Shown one piece after another: positions 1-6,985 of a DNA stretch of 11,567 nucleotides. The notes beneath the pieces were generated by a model, which saw only the letters and a program-made list of their open reading frames with translations, searched no databases and was not told where the DNA came from. Positions within the stretch are counted from its first letter, which is position 1; the number at the start of each line of letters is the position of its first letter. The position numbers and the translations under genes are program-made. The stretch lies in assembly GCA_002331465.1 (NCBI GenBank), contig DCYM01000041.1, positions 1 through 11,567 of the forward strand, written 5' to 3'. Origin of the DNA: Candidatus Neomicrothrix sp. UBA2110 (GTDB lineage: Bacteria > Actinomycetota > Acidimicrobiia > Acidimicrobiales > Poriferisodalaceae).

Positions 1-827
1 TTCCGAAGGTTTGCCCGAGTTGTGCGGAGAGCCTCGAACGATCCAAAGGTGACGCAAACACCTACTGCGTTAACCGGCGGTGCCCGGCGCGAATAGAAAC
101 AGGCATCAGTCATTTCGCCAGCAGAAACGCGTTAGATATCGAAGGTTTAGGGGAACGAACCGTGCGGCTTCTCGTCGAAGAGGGGCTTGTCAAGGACGTA
201 GGTGACCTGTTCGCTTTGACGAAACAACAGCTTCTAGAGATTTTGGTTAGCGACTCCAGCAATGAGACCCTTGTCAGAAATCTCTTGACCGCCATCGATC
301 AAGCGCGCGAGTGCCCTTTGGCGAATCTTCTCATCGGACTAGGTGTTGAACATCTGGGTCCGAGCACCGCTGAACTGCTGGCTCGTCGGTTTGGTGATAT
401 TGACGCGATCTCACTCGCCGAGGTCGACGACATCGCTGCGATCGACGGGATCGGACCGGTCATAGCAAAAAGCATCACAAACTTTTTCGCGGATGATCAT
501 CACAGAGCTGTAGTCGAAAAGCTCCGAATTAATGGAGTTCGTCTCGATCTGGTCGAGGGCGAAGTGGATGTCCCACAGATTCTGGTTGGTCGCTCCATCG
601 TTGTTACCGGCTCCTTAGAGGGATGGTTTATTACGCGAGAAGAAGCGAAACAGGCGATTGTTTCTCGAGGCGGGAAATCCCCGGGCAGCGTTTCTAAAAG
701 CACGTACGCATTGGTCGTAGGGGCCGAGGCGGGCGACACCAAACTCAACAAAGCTCGCGATCTCGGGGTGCCTATCCTCGGTGAGTCAGAATTCCGTCAA
801 CTCCTCGAAACCGGACAGGTGCTTTAG
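1..827 (+). CDS. ligA: NAD-dependent DNA ligase LigA, C-terminal part (5' end outside window)
   Basis: Seals nicks in duplex DNA using NAD+ during replication and repair, in the cytoplasm. The frame is open from base 3 and stops at TAG 825-827, giving about 274 residues, roughly 40% of a usual ~670-700 aa LigA; the adenylation and OB domains lie upstream. Seen at the start is a four-cysteine zinc finger (CPSC, then CVNRRC, at visible residues 4, 7, 22, 27). Next comes the conserved stretch HFASRNALDIEGLGERTV, then helix-hairpin-helix DNA-binding repeats (for example DDIAAIDGIGPVIAKSI), then a C-terminal BRCT domain over the last ~80 residues with GRSIVVTGSLEG, GGKSPGSVSKSTYALVVG and KLNKARDLGVPIL. 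The domain order and motifs are canonical and nothing looks broken. Its 3' end faces the next gene, ten bases away. Identification is firm. Confidence 0.97.
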   Translation, partial: PKVCPSCAESLERSKGDANTYCVNRRCPARIETGISHFASRNALDIEGLGERTVRLLVEEGLVKDVGDLFALTKQQLLEILVSDSSNETLVRNLLTAIDQARECPLANLLIGLGVEHLGPSTAELLARRFGDIDAISLAEVDDIAAIDGIGPVIAKSITNFFADDHHRAVVEKLRINGVRLDLVEGEVDVPQILVGRSIVVTGSLEGWFITREEAKQAIVSRGGKSPGSVSKSTYALVVGAEAGDTKLNKARDLGVPILGESEFRQLLETGQVL

Positions 828-837
828 GCTCCGCGTT

Positions 838-1302
838 TTAAAACGATGCCCAACACCACCGGTAATCGATGTTGTCAACCTCAATGTCCATCAGTGGCAC
901 CGCAACTACATGGGCACATATCTGGCCGGTGCGCATCTCAACGATGGCTAGGCCCTCACCGGGCGAGAAGAAAAATTCCCCAAGCTGCCGAGTGCCCGCG
1001 CCCAATTGGTTATCGGGAATTGACACGCCGTCGATTGTTAGTGTGGGCTGCCACCCCGGGCTCAGCGAAACACCCACTAGTCCTTGCCGAGGAGCCTGGT
1101 CCGCTTCTTGTGGGATCACTGCCAGGAGACCGGTAGGAAAAGTTGAGACCTGGGGAGCCCCTCTAGTTGTTGACGCGACCCAAATGATGATGGCGAGCAG
1201 TAAAACGACAACGGCTGTCACAGCTGATGCGATGCCTCTTCGTAGTGTCCAGTTGACTGTGACGGGGTCCGAAAAATAGTCGCCGTTTTGAGAGTCATTC
1301 AC
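838..1302 (-). CDS. Small membrane-anchored protein of unknown function
   Basis: I do not recognise this 154-residue protein. It has a short polar N-terminus, one hydrophobic segment at about residues 24-43 (IASAVTAVVVLLLAIIIWVA) with two arginines just before it, then about 110 residues with no further membrane segment. This suggests an N-in single-pass protein with an extracellular domain. That domain is rich in beta-type and turn sequence (LTIDGVSIPDNQL, FFFSPGEGLAIVEMRTG) and has two cysteines, C129 and C150, which could form a disulfide outside the cell. The start is GTG at 1302; the only in-frame alternative before an upstream stop is ATT, and no clear Shine-Dalgarno is present. It is divergent from the PASTA pseudokinase with about 50 bases between them, so shared regulation or function is possible but only inferred. 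Coding is likely because of the clean topology and length. Confidence 0.75.
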   Translation of the reverse strand: MNDSQNGDYFSDPVTVNWTLRRGIASAVTAVVVLLLAIIIWVASTTRGAPQVSTFPTGLLAVIPQEADQAPRQGLVGVSLSPGWQPTLTIDGVSIPDNQLGAGTRQLGEFFFSPGEGLAIVEMRTGQICAHVVAVPLMDIEVDNIDYRWCWASF

Positions 1303-1346
1303 CGGAACATCATGGCCGAATTCCGCGGCTGGTGGAATTTAGCGCC

Positions 1347-1391
1347 ATGAGCGCTTGCATTTGTGGCAGTACTGTCGAGATGTGGAGCTAG
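1347..1391 (+). CDS. Possible 14-codon upstream ORF overlapping the pseudokinase start
   Basis: ATG 1347 follows a GGTGGA (1331-1336) at a usable distance and reads MSACICGSTVEMWS to TAG 1389-1391. It overlaps, in another frame, the TTG (1355) and GTG (1382) candidate starts of the kinase-like gene. It could be a translated leader that feeds ribosomes to GTG 1382 by re-initiation, or the true N-terminus of the kinase gene disconnected by a frameshift. It could equally be chance. No homology is claimed. Confidence 0.25.
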   Translation: MSACICGSTVEMWS

Positions 1392-3241
1392 GTCAGGCAA
1401 ACGAGTGGACGGGGCGAGTATTAGACGACCGTTATCAGATTCTTTCCTACAGCACTCGTGGACGGGGTTGGGTTGAATACCACGCGCGAGACCTGGACAC
1501 TAACGATCAAGTCCTAATCAAAATTTTGAATGCCTCGATTTCTGAAGACGTCGAGTTTTTACGCCGGCTGACATCAGATATAGCGACAGCAAATTTCATC
1601 GTTCACCCGCATGTGCAACGCGTATTTGACTGGGGTCGGTCGGGTGAAGTTGTCTACTTGGTTACTGAAACCTTTCGAAGCGTTAGTTTGCAGTCGCTTT
1701 TGGATCGAGGTCACCCGTTAACCGTCGCTCAAGCAACGAAGCTTGGCTTCGAAATTTCATCGGCATTAGATGCGGTTCACCAATCAGGCCTTTGTCACGG
1801 CGACATTTCGCCCTCCAATCTGCTTATAGGCACTGACGGATCAAGCAAACTCGCTGGTTTTTTTCTAGCGGACGCGTTTAGTGCTGCTGAGGCCGGGCGA
1901 CTTTCCGTGGTTGGAACTGGTCTTACGGAACCATCGGTGAAATTTGGTGCGCCCGAAACGTTGTCAGGAGGTGGTGGGCCAAAATCTGACGTGTATTCGT
2001 TAGTCGCTAGCCTTGTTGCCTCAATCAGCGACGAAACTGGTGAATCTGAAACGACGTGGAGGAACCTTTCGAATGGAGAACGAGATCAAGACTTAAGGAT
2101 TCCAGCCGAATTTGAACGAGCTAGGGAGATCTTGAGCGAAGGTGGCCGCTTTGAACCGAAGGTTCGCTGTGACGCCATCTTGTTGACCGAGGGTTTAATT
2201 GAAGCGACGAAAGGTTTCACGAAGCCGGCGAACATCGCTATCCCCAATTTTCTTTTAGTCGCATTTGACGACGACCCGGGTGGCTCTAACGCTGACCGTT
2301 CCCACGAATTTTTGAGACCGAAATGGCGCCCGGTTCGAAAGCTCACAGCCACCGTTGCGCTTGTGTTTGCATTGCTATCCGCGGGGACTGCATGGGCCGT
2401 GAGCAGCGTTCAACCTCAAGGACTCCCTGCTCATCTTGTTCAGCAGTACACAGGCCGTACGGTCGGCGAAGTGCGTGCTATCGCGGATTCGCGTTCATGG
2501 GTTCTCGATGAAGATCAGGTGCGAACAGACGATTTACCAACTGGGATTGTCTTGGCTCAAAGACCCGCGCCTGGGCGCCGGTTAGCTGAGGGAGAGATGC
2601 TTGTCGTCGAAGTCGCGAGCGGTCCACGCCTTCGAATGACCCCGTTGGTTTTGGGGTTACCGACAGCTGCAGCTGTAGCTCGGCTTGAAACCAAGGGCTT
2701 CGAGGTTGACCTTGTTCAACCGCTGTACGACGAAAAGATCGCTGCGGGTGAAGTCATTAAAGTGTTGATTGATGGCGAGCTGGCATTGGGTGGTGGCCTA
2801 AGGGAGCCGGGCACGAGAGCCGTGCTCGTAGTTTCCGGGGGGCCTGTCCCTCGGACAGTTCCACTATTGGTTGGGCTTGATTTTAGTAACGCCGAACAAG
2901 TATTGAACGCGCTTCAACTACGGGTTGCTCGACCAGTCGGGTTGGAAGCCAGCGAGACTGTCGGTGAAGGAACCGTCCTAAGCCAAGGTTTGATGCCGGG
3001 GCTACTCGTGGATCGAGAGTCCGAGGTTTCCTTGACCATTTCCTCAGGCCCAGATTTACAGGAAGTTCCTGATATGCGTGGATTGACTGTGTTTGATGCG
3101 GAGCGTCGATTGGCCGAAGTAGGGCTCCAAGTTGGCGAGATCAGAGGCGATGGTCTCAAAGTTCAGGGAACCGAACCAGGGGCTGGGACGTTTTTGCGGC
3201 CGGGTACCGCAATTCTTCTTTGGGCGCCTCTGCAAGACTGA
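1355..3241 (+). CDS. PASTA-domain Ser/Thr kinase-like membrane protein, probable pseudokinase
   Basis: Related to the PknB/StkP family, whose members sense peptidoglycan or lipid II outside the cell through PASTA repeats. Numbering is from TTG 1355. The kinase-like domain spans about 25-300: a degenerate glycine loop (TRGRGWVEYHARD, 34-46), the VAIK lysine kept in VLIKIL (K56), the catalytic loop HGDISPSN (H148, D150, N155) with the usual HRD Arg and the following Lys replaced, the DFG position reading GFF (168-170) so the Mg-binding Asp is missing, then GAPE (198-201) and SDVYS (211-215). A TM helix lies at about 330-350, followed by four PASTA repeats at about 357-424, 425-497, 498-566 and 567-628. 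It is therefore probably inactive, a ligand-binding scaffold or receptor. The start is uncertain: neither TTG 1355 nor GTG 1382 has a good ribosome site, and GTG 1382 fits the family N-terminus equally well. No pbpA, rodA or phosphatase gene adjoins it. Confidence 0.9.
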   Translation: MHLWQYCRDVELGQANEWTGRVLDDRYQILSYSTRGRGWVEYHARDLDTNDQVLIKILNASISEDVEFLRRLTSDIATANFIVHPHVQRVFDWGRSGEVVYLVTETFRSVSLQSLLDRGHPLTVAQATKLGFEISSALDAVHQSGLCHGDISPSNLLIGTDGSSKLAGFFLADAFSAAEAGRLSVVGTGLTEPSVKFGAPETLSGGGGPKSDVYSLVASLVASISDETGESETTWRNLSNGERDQDLRIPAEFERAREILSEGGRFEPKVRCDAILLTEGLIEATKGFTKPANIAIPNFLLVAFDDDPGGSNADRSHEFLRPKWRPVRKLTATVALVFALLSAGTAWAVSSVQPQGLPAHLVQQYTGRTVGEVRAIADSRSWVLDEDQVRTDDLPTGIVLAQRPAPGRRLAEGEMLVVEVASGPRLRMTPLVLGLPTAAAVARLETKGFEVDLVQPLYDEKIAAGEVIKVLIDGELALGGGLREPGTRAVLVVSGGPVPRTVPLLVGLDFSNAEQVLNALQLRVARPVGLEASETVGEGTVLSQGLMPGLLVDRESEVSLTISSGPDLQEVPDMRGLTVFDAERRLAEVGLQVGEIRGDGLKVQGTEPGAGTFLRPGTAILLWAPLQD

Positions 3242-3278
3242 TTCCCCCGACTTTTCGCCCCGCCACTTGGCTATGTCA

Positions 3279-3290
3279 TGCCTATAGGCA
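3279..3290. repeat. 12-bp perfect palindrome
   Basis: TGCCTATAGGCA is a perfect 12-bp inverted repeat without a spacer, just downstream of the pseudokinase stop and six bases before a -35-like TTGACC. It could be an operator for whatever is transcribed rightward from here. Nothing identifies a regulator, and a 12-mer palindrome can occur by chance. Confidence 0.3.
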
Positions 3291-3295
3291 AAACA

Positions 3296-3323
3296 TTGAC
3301 CAAATTCATCCCTTCAGTAAAGC
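3296..3323 (+). promoter_or_regulatory. Possible promoter upstream of the ferredoxin-gat region
   Basis: TTGACC (3296-3301) matches five of six bases of the -35 consensus. A 16-bp spacer separates it from TAAAGC (3318-3323), a weak -10. A start near 3330 would fall almost on GTG 3333, so the transcript would be leaderless or nearly so. It would also provide a promoter for the downstream ferredoxin-gatCAB run. The -10 is poor, so the call is tentative. Confidence 0.3.
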
Positions 3324-3332
3324 CTTCCCAAA

Positions 3333-3491
3333 GTGACTGAATACGAACGATCAGATCACCGGCTCGACCATGCCGCGCAGCTATGGAAACGCGATATGGC
3401 CCAAGTTGAGCGTTGGCAGCGCCCCAAAGTATCTTGGCCTTTGCTGGCGGTTGTCGATTCGGACCGAACGTGGCCCCATAGAATTCTGTAG
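3333..3491 (+). CDS. Possible small protein (52 codons) ending directly before an ATG
   Basis: A GTG-started frame reads 52 residues and includes LDHAAQLWKRDMAQVERWQR and PLLAVVDSDRTWPHRIL, an ordinary-looking protein composition. Its TAG (3489-3491) is followed at once by ATG 3492 in the same frame, which stays open into the ferredoxin. It is therefore either a separate small gene or the front of a longer frame cut by one stop codon. There is no Shine-Dalgarno, but a promoter-like pair would make the mRNA near-leaderless here. On the opposite strand, 3498-3271 also encodes 75 plausible residues, so strand and coding status are unresolved. I recognise no family. Confidence 0.28.
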   Translation: MTEYERSDHRLDHAAQLWKRDMAQVERWQRPKVSWPLLAVVDSDRTWPHRIL

Positions 3492-3569
3492 ATGGCATCG
3501 GGAACTAGCCCAGCGCGCTTGTCGCGTATCGAGAGCAGAGAACGCAACAGCAAATGGCCGAACGTTCCT

Positions 3570-3815
3570 ATGTATATAGACATGTCACAATGCATAAATT
3601 GCGATGCGTGTCTGCGAGCTTGTCCACCCAATTTTGGTGCCATTTTCAACCACGGTATCGATGTCGTTATTCTTCCGGAGCTTTGCTCGGGCTGTGACAA
3701 GTGTCTTGAACCCTGTCCCGTGGATTGCATCTATCCTCTTCCCGCCGATGAGTGGCAACCGTCGCCCGATGATTGGTGGGAAGAACCCTTGAGCGCAAAC
3801 GACCCCTACGTGTGA
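3570..3815 (+). CDS. 2[4Fe-4S] ferredoxin
   Basis: A small cytoplasmic electron carrier of 81 residues from ATG 3570. Two complete cluster motifs are visible: C8-C11-C14-C18 (CINCDACLRACP) and C39-C42-C45-C49 (CSGCDKCLEPCP), plus an extra C53. As in clostridial-type ferredoxins, the fourth cysteine of each motif probably completes the cluster of the other. The start MYIDMSQC fits the family, in which the first motif begins close to the N-terminus. The frame is open back to ATG 3492, which would add a 26-residue Arg/Ser-rich extension of no recognisable type, and ATG 3582 is also possible; none has a clear ribosome site. The tail is acidic and Trp-rich (DEWQPSPDDWWEEP). It ends 22 bases before gatC, so it is probably co-transcribed with the gat genes, though no functional link is known. 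The redox partner cannot be named from the window. Confidence 0.9.
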   Translation: MYIDMSQCINCDACLRACPPNFGAIFNHGIDVVILPELCSGCDKCLEPCPVDCIYPLPADEWQPSPDDWWEEPLSANDPYV

Positions 3816-3837
3816 ACTCTTTTGGAGACTGAGCAAC

Positions 3838-4140
3838 ATGACCCAACCTCTCTCACGAGACCTCGTCGCTCATATTGCGTCGTTGGCACGAATCGAACTC
3901 AACGACGAAGAAATCGCTCACTTCACTGGGCATCTTGAGAAAATTCTGGAACACGTGGGTCAATTAGAAGCTCTTGATCTTGAATCGGTGGCCCCGATGT
4001 CACACCCATATCCCTTATCGAATGTGTTGAGAGATGATTCTGTAGGGGCAACCATTGTCCGCGAAGAAGTCTTGGCTCAAGCCCCAGACGCTTCTGAGGG
4101 CCAATTTCGTGTACCACCGGTGTTGGGAGAATCACCTTGA
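3838..4140 (+). CDS. gatC: Asp-tRNA(Asn)/Glu-tRNA(Gln) amidotransferase subunit C
   Basis: The small subunit that wraps around and stabilises the GatA-GatB pair in the transamidosome. The protein has 100 residues, the usual size. Family features seen are the N-terminal VAHIASLARIELNDEEI, the HLEKILEHVGQLEALD helix, APMSHPYPLSNVLRDD and the C-terminal EGQFRVPPVLGES. ATG 3838 is supported by GGAGA at 3824-3828, nine bases upstream. Its stop TGA (4138-4140) overlaps the gatA start, so the two are translationally coupled. Confidence 0.96.
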   Translation: MTQPLSRDLVAHIASLARIELNDEEIAHFTGHLEKILEHVGQLEALDLESVAPMSHPYPLSNVLRDDSVGATIVREEVLAQAPDASEGQFRVPPVLGESP

Positions 4141-5567
4141 GCTCTGCAAAGAGTCTGGCCTCAGATGTTCGGGAGGGTCGCAAAACCGCTGTCTCCGTTC
4201 TCGAGGAGCACCTCAAAGTGATCGAATCGCGCGAGTCGGAGGTGCATGCGTTCAACCTGATCGCTCGCGAGAAAGCTATTGAGGCCGCTGCAGAAATAGA
4301 TAAGGCAGTTGCATCTGGCCGCGATCCGGGACCTCTTGCAGGAGTCCCGGTCGCCTTAAAAGACAACTTGTGTACTCGAGGTCTAGCCACCACATGTTCA
4401 TCGCGGATTCTTGAGGGATGGGAGCCGCCCTACGATGCAACAGTGGTGGAACGCCTAGCCGCCGCCGGAGCTGTCGTCGTTGGAAAAACGAACCTTGACG
4501 AATTTGCTATGGGTAGTTCGACCGAACACTCAGCGTTTGGCCCCACCCACAATCCCCACGACCTCACCCGAGTTCCTGGAGGTTCAAGTGGAGGATCGGC
4601 AGCAGCTGTAGCTGCGGGTTTCGCTCCCATTGCATTGGGCTCCGATACAGGCGGGTCGATTCGACAGCCAGCATCTCTGTGCGGCGTTGTGGGCGTGAAG
4701 CCAACTTATGGGTTAGTCAGCCGATATGGACTCATCGCTTTCGCTTCCTCATTTGACCAGATTGGGCCATTCGCAAACGATGTCGCTGATGCGGCCCTAA
4801 CTCTCGAAGTGATCGGAGGTCATGATCCCCTAGACAGCACCTCGATCCCGTCTCAGGTACCGGATTTAGCGAAGAACTTAGATCGCGGTGTCGAAGGCCT
4901 GCGAGTGGGGCTAGTTCGCGAGCTCCTCGAAGGTATAGATGAAGACGTGGTGTCGCGGGTGCATGAAGTAGCTGATTTGTTTAGTAGCGCAGGTGCGGAG
5001 GTTGATTTTGTCTCTGTGCCTGCGGTGGAGTACGGGCTAACTGCTTATTACCTCATCGCCCCTGCTGAGGCATCAAGCAACTTGGCTCGTTATGACGGTG
5101 TTCGTTATGGAATGAGAGCCGAGGGCGCTGACGTAAAACTCATGAACTCGAGCACACGCCGAAGTGGCTTCGGCGATGAAGTGATTGCCAGGGTGATGCT
5201 CGGCACCTTTGCGTTGAGCGCCGGATATTACGATGCGTACTACGGCAAAGCTCAAAAGGTGCGCACCCTGACGAGACGTGACTTCGACGCCGCCTACGCG
5301 AATCACGACGTTCTTTTGTCGCCAACTTCTCCGTCCGTTGCCTTCAAATTTGGGGAGCGCTCGGACCCCATGAGTATGTACCGCTGCGACACATGTACCG
5401 TTCCAAGCAACCTGATCGGTGATCCTGCAATGTCCATTCCGTTTGGAACTGGCGCATATGACATGCCCGTCGGTGTTCAAGTTATGGCGCCTCAATTGGG
5501 AGAGTCGCTCATGTTCCAAACCGCATCGTTCATCGAGTCGCAGGCTCCTGTTGGGGGTACACCGTGA
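4137..5567 (+). CDS. gatA: Glu-tRNA(Gln)/Asp-tRNA(Asn) amidotransferase subunit A
   Basis: An amidase-signature enzyme that hydrolyses glutamine to supply ammonia, which is channelled to GatB. It has 476 residues, close to the usual ~485. The catalytic Ser-cisSer-Lys triad is intact by alignment to known GatA: K75 in VALKDN, S150 in PGGSSGGSA and the nucleophile S174 in DTGGSIRQP. Other family motifs are LAGVPVALKDNLCTRG, GKTNLDEFAMGSSTE, KPTYGLVSRYGLIAFASS and, near the end, IPFGTGAYDMPVGVQVMAPQ. The start is TTG 4137, preceded at six bases by a strong GGGAGA (4125-4130) inside gatC; start and gatC stop overlap as TTGA. Its own stop overlaps the gatB GTG. The non-ATG start with stop/start overlap suggests coupled synthesis that keeps subunit ratios even. 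Confidence 0.97.
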   Translation: MSSAKSLASDVREGRKTAVSVLEEHLKVIESRESEVHAFNLIAREKAIEAAAEIDKAVASGRDPGPLAGVPVALKDNLCTRGLATTCSSRILEGWEPPYDATVVERLAAAGAVVVGKTNLDEFAMGSSTEHSAFGPTHNPHDLTRVPGGSSGGSAAAVAAGFAPIALGSDTGGSIRQPASLCGVVGVKPTYGLVSRYGLIAFASSFDQIGPFANDVADAALTLEVIGGHDPLDSTSIPSQVPDLAKNLDRGVEGLRVGLVRELLEGIDEDVVSRVHEVADLFSSAGAEVDFVSVPAVEYGLTAYYLIAPAEASSNLARYDGVRYGMRAEGADVKLMNSSTRRSGFGDEVIARVMLGTFALSAGYYDAYYGKAQKVRTLTRRDFDAAYANHDVLLSPTSPSVAFKFGERSDPMSMYRCDTCTVPSNLIGDPAMSIPFGTGAYDMPVGVQVMAPQLGESLMFQTASFIESQAPVGGTP

Positions 5568-6970
5568 CCGAATGGGAAATTGTGGTTGGTCTAGAAGTAC
5601 ATGTGGAGTTGGCGACCAATACGAAGCTGTTTTCGCATGCACCGAATCGCTTTGGCGATGACCCGAACACAAACATCACGCCCGTCTGTCTGGGCTTACC
5701 CGGTTCATTACCGGTGCTGAACCGAAAAGCTGTCGAATTGGCGATGACTATCGGCATTGCACTTGGGTGTGAGATTCAGCCATCGGTTTTTCATCGCAAA
5801 AACTATTTTTATCCTGACATGCCCAAGGACTATCAAGTCAGTCAATATGACCAACCCATCTGCATCGATGGTTCTCTTGATCTTCCGAACGGCACACGCG
5901 TAGGTATTGAGCGCGCCCATCTCGAAGAAGACGCTGGAAAGACCACCCACCTAGGTGGCGAAGACGGGCGAATTCATGGGGCTTCCGCGGCGTTGGTGGA
6001 TTACAACCGGGCGGGAGTTCCCCTGCTCGAAGTCGTTTCTCGACCCGACATTCGATCGGCTGAGGATGCTCGGGTCTATGTCGAAGAGCTTCGAGCAATA
6101 CTGATAGCCACTGAGGCATCAGAAGCGCGCTTGGAAGAAGGGTCGATGAGAGTTGACGCCAACGTAAGCGTCCGACCTTTCGGCTCAAATGAATTACGCA
6201 CACGCTGTGAGATCAAAAATTTGAACTCGCTCCGTTCTTTGCAACGTGCCATCAGCTACGAAGCCGAGCGACATATCGGTCTGTATGAGGCGGGGGAAGC
6301 ACCGCGTCAAGAGACCCGACATTGGTCAGAAGATGGCAGGACTCACACCCTGCGCTCTAAAGAGGAAGCGAACGATTACCGTTATTTTCCTGAGCCTGAT
6401 CTAGTGCTCCTCGACCCCGATTCTGAGTGGATTCAAGACATTGTGGCTGGAATGCCTGAGCTTCCCGCGGAGGAGCGGGCGAGACTTGTGGCCATCGCTG
6501 GGATAGATCTGGAAATCGCTGCCACGGTGGTAAATCGTGGCTTGTCATCCTTAGTATTTGCTGCAATAGACGCCGGTGCTGATGGCCAACGAGCGACCAT
6601 GCATGCAGTTCAGAATCTTTCAATAGACGGCGCCGCCGCACTAGATGCAAACCATTTCGCTGAACTTATCGATATGGAAAAATTAGGTACCTTGACCGCT
6701 ACGCAAACCAAACAGGTTCTTTCAGAAATGGTGGACACCGGGCTTGATCCGACATCAATCGCTCAGACTTACGGGTTCGAAGCGATGGAATCTGACGAAC
6801 TGGAAATGCTCGTCGAGCGAGCTATTTCCGAAAATCCTGAAGCCTGGATCAAGTTCTGCGAGGGTGAAGACAAAGTGCAAGGCGTGTTCGTTGGTGCAGT
6901 CATGAAGGCCTCGAAAGGTCAAGCAGACGGCAAGGCCGTCAACACAATTCTTCGACAGCGCAGAGGATGA
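5564..6970 (+). CDS. gatB: Glu-tRNA(Gln)/Asp-tRNA(Asn) amidotransferase subunit B
   Basis: The tRNA-binding and kinase/amidotransferase subunit. It uses ATP to activate the mischarged Glu or Asp and then amidates it with ammonia from GatA. The product has 468 residues, the usual length. The N-terminal cradle domain carries the signatures VVGLEVHVEL, LGLPGSLPVLN, RKNYFYPDMPKDYQVSQYDQP and HLEEDAGKTTH (119-129), then DYNRAGVPLLEVVSRPD. The last ~130 residues form the helical/YqeY-like tail that grips the tRNA elbow, ending GAVMKASKGQADGKAVNTIL. GTG 5564 overlaps the gatA stop (GTGA) and has GGGGG at 5553-5557. No gene for glutaminyl- or asparaginyl-tRNA synthetase is in the window, so which tRNA is served cannot be decided here. 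It converges on the DUF4332 gene, 15 bases away. Confidence 0.97.
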   Translation: MTEWEIVVGLEVHVELATNTKLFSHAPNRFGDDPNTNITPVCLGLPGSLPVLNRKAVELAMTIGIALGCEIQPSVFHRKNYFYPDMPKDYQVSQYDQPICIDGSLDLPNGTRVGIERAHLEEDAGKTTHLGGEDGRIHGASAALVDYNRAGVPLLEVVSRPDIRSAEDARVYVEELRAILIATEASEARLEEGSMRVDANVSVRPFGSNELRTRCEIKNLNSLRSLQRAISYEAERHIGLYEAGEAPRQETRHWSEDGRTHTLRSKEEANDYRYFPEPDLVLLDPDSEWIQDIVAGMPELPAEERARLVAIAGIDLEIAATVVNRGLSSLVFAAIDAGADGQRATMHAVQNLSIDGAAALDANHFAELIDMEKLGTLTATQTKQVLSEMVDTGLDPTSIAQTYGFEAMESDELEMLVERAISENPEAWIKFCEGEDKVQGVFVGAVMKASKGQADGKAVNTILRQRRG

Positions 6971-6985
6971 TTGGCTACAGCGCCG

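Noticed and set aside
834..845. CGTTTTAAAACG palindrome between ligA and the convergent gene as a terminator
   Set aside because: It is AT-rich, has no loop and no stable GC stem; at most it is a chance palindrome containing the minus-strand stop codon.
3242..3569. A tRNA or structured RNA gene in the gap
   Set aside because: I looked on both strands for a GTTCRANNC T-arm and acceptor pairing and saw none.
3356..3730. 124-codon minus-strand ORF overlapping the ferredoxin
   Set aside because: It is antisense to the two conserved Fe-S cysteine motifs and has no recognisable features.
5073..5672. 199-codon minus-strand ORF across gatA and gatB
   Set aside because: It lies entirely antisense to two firmly identified overlapping genes, and its translation is Arg/His/Ser-rich as expected for a shadow frame.
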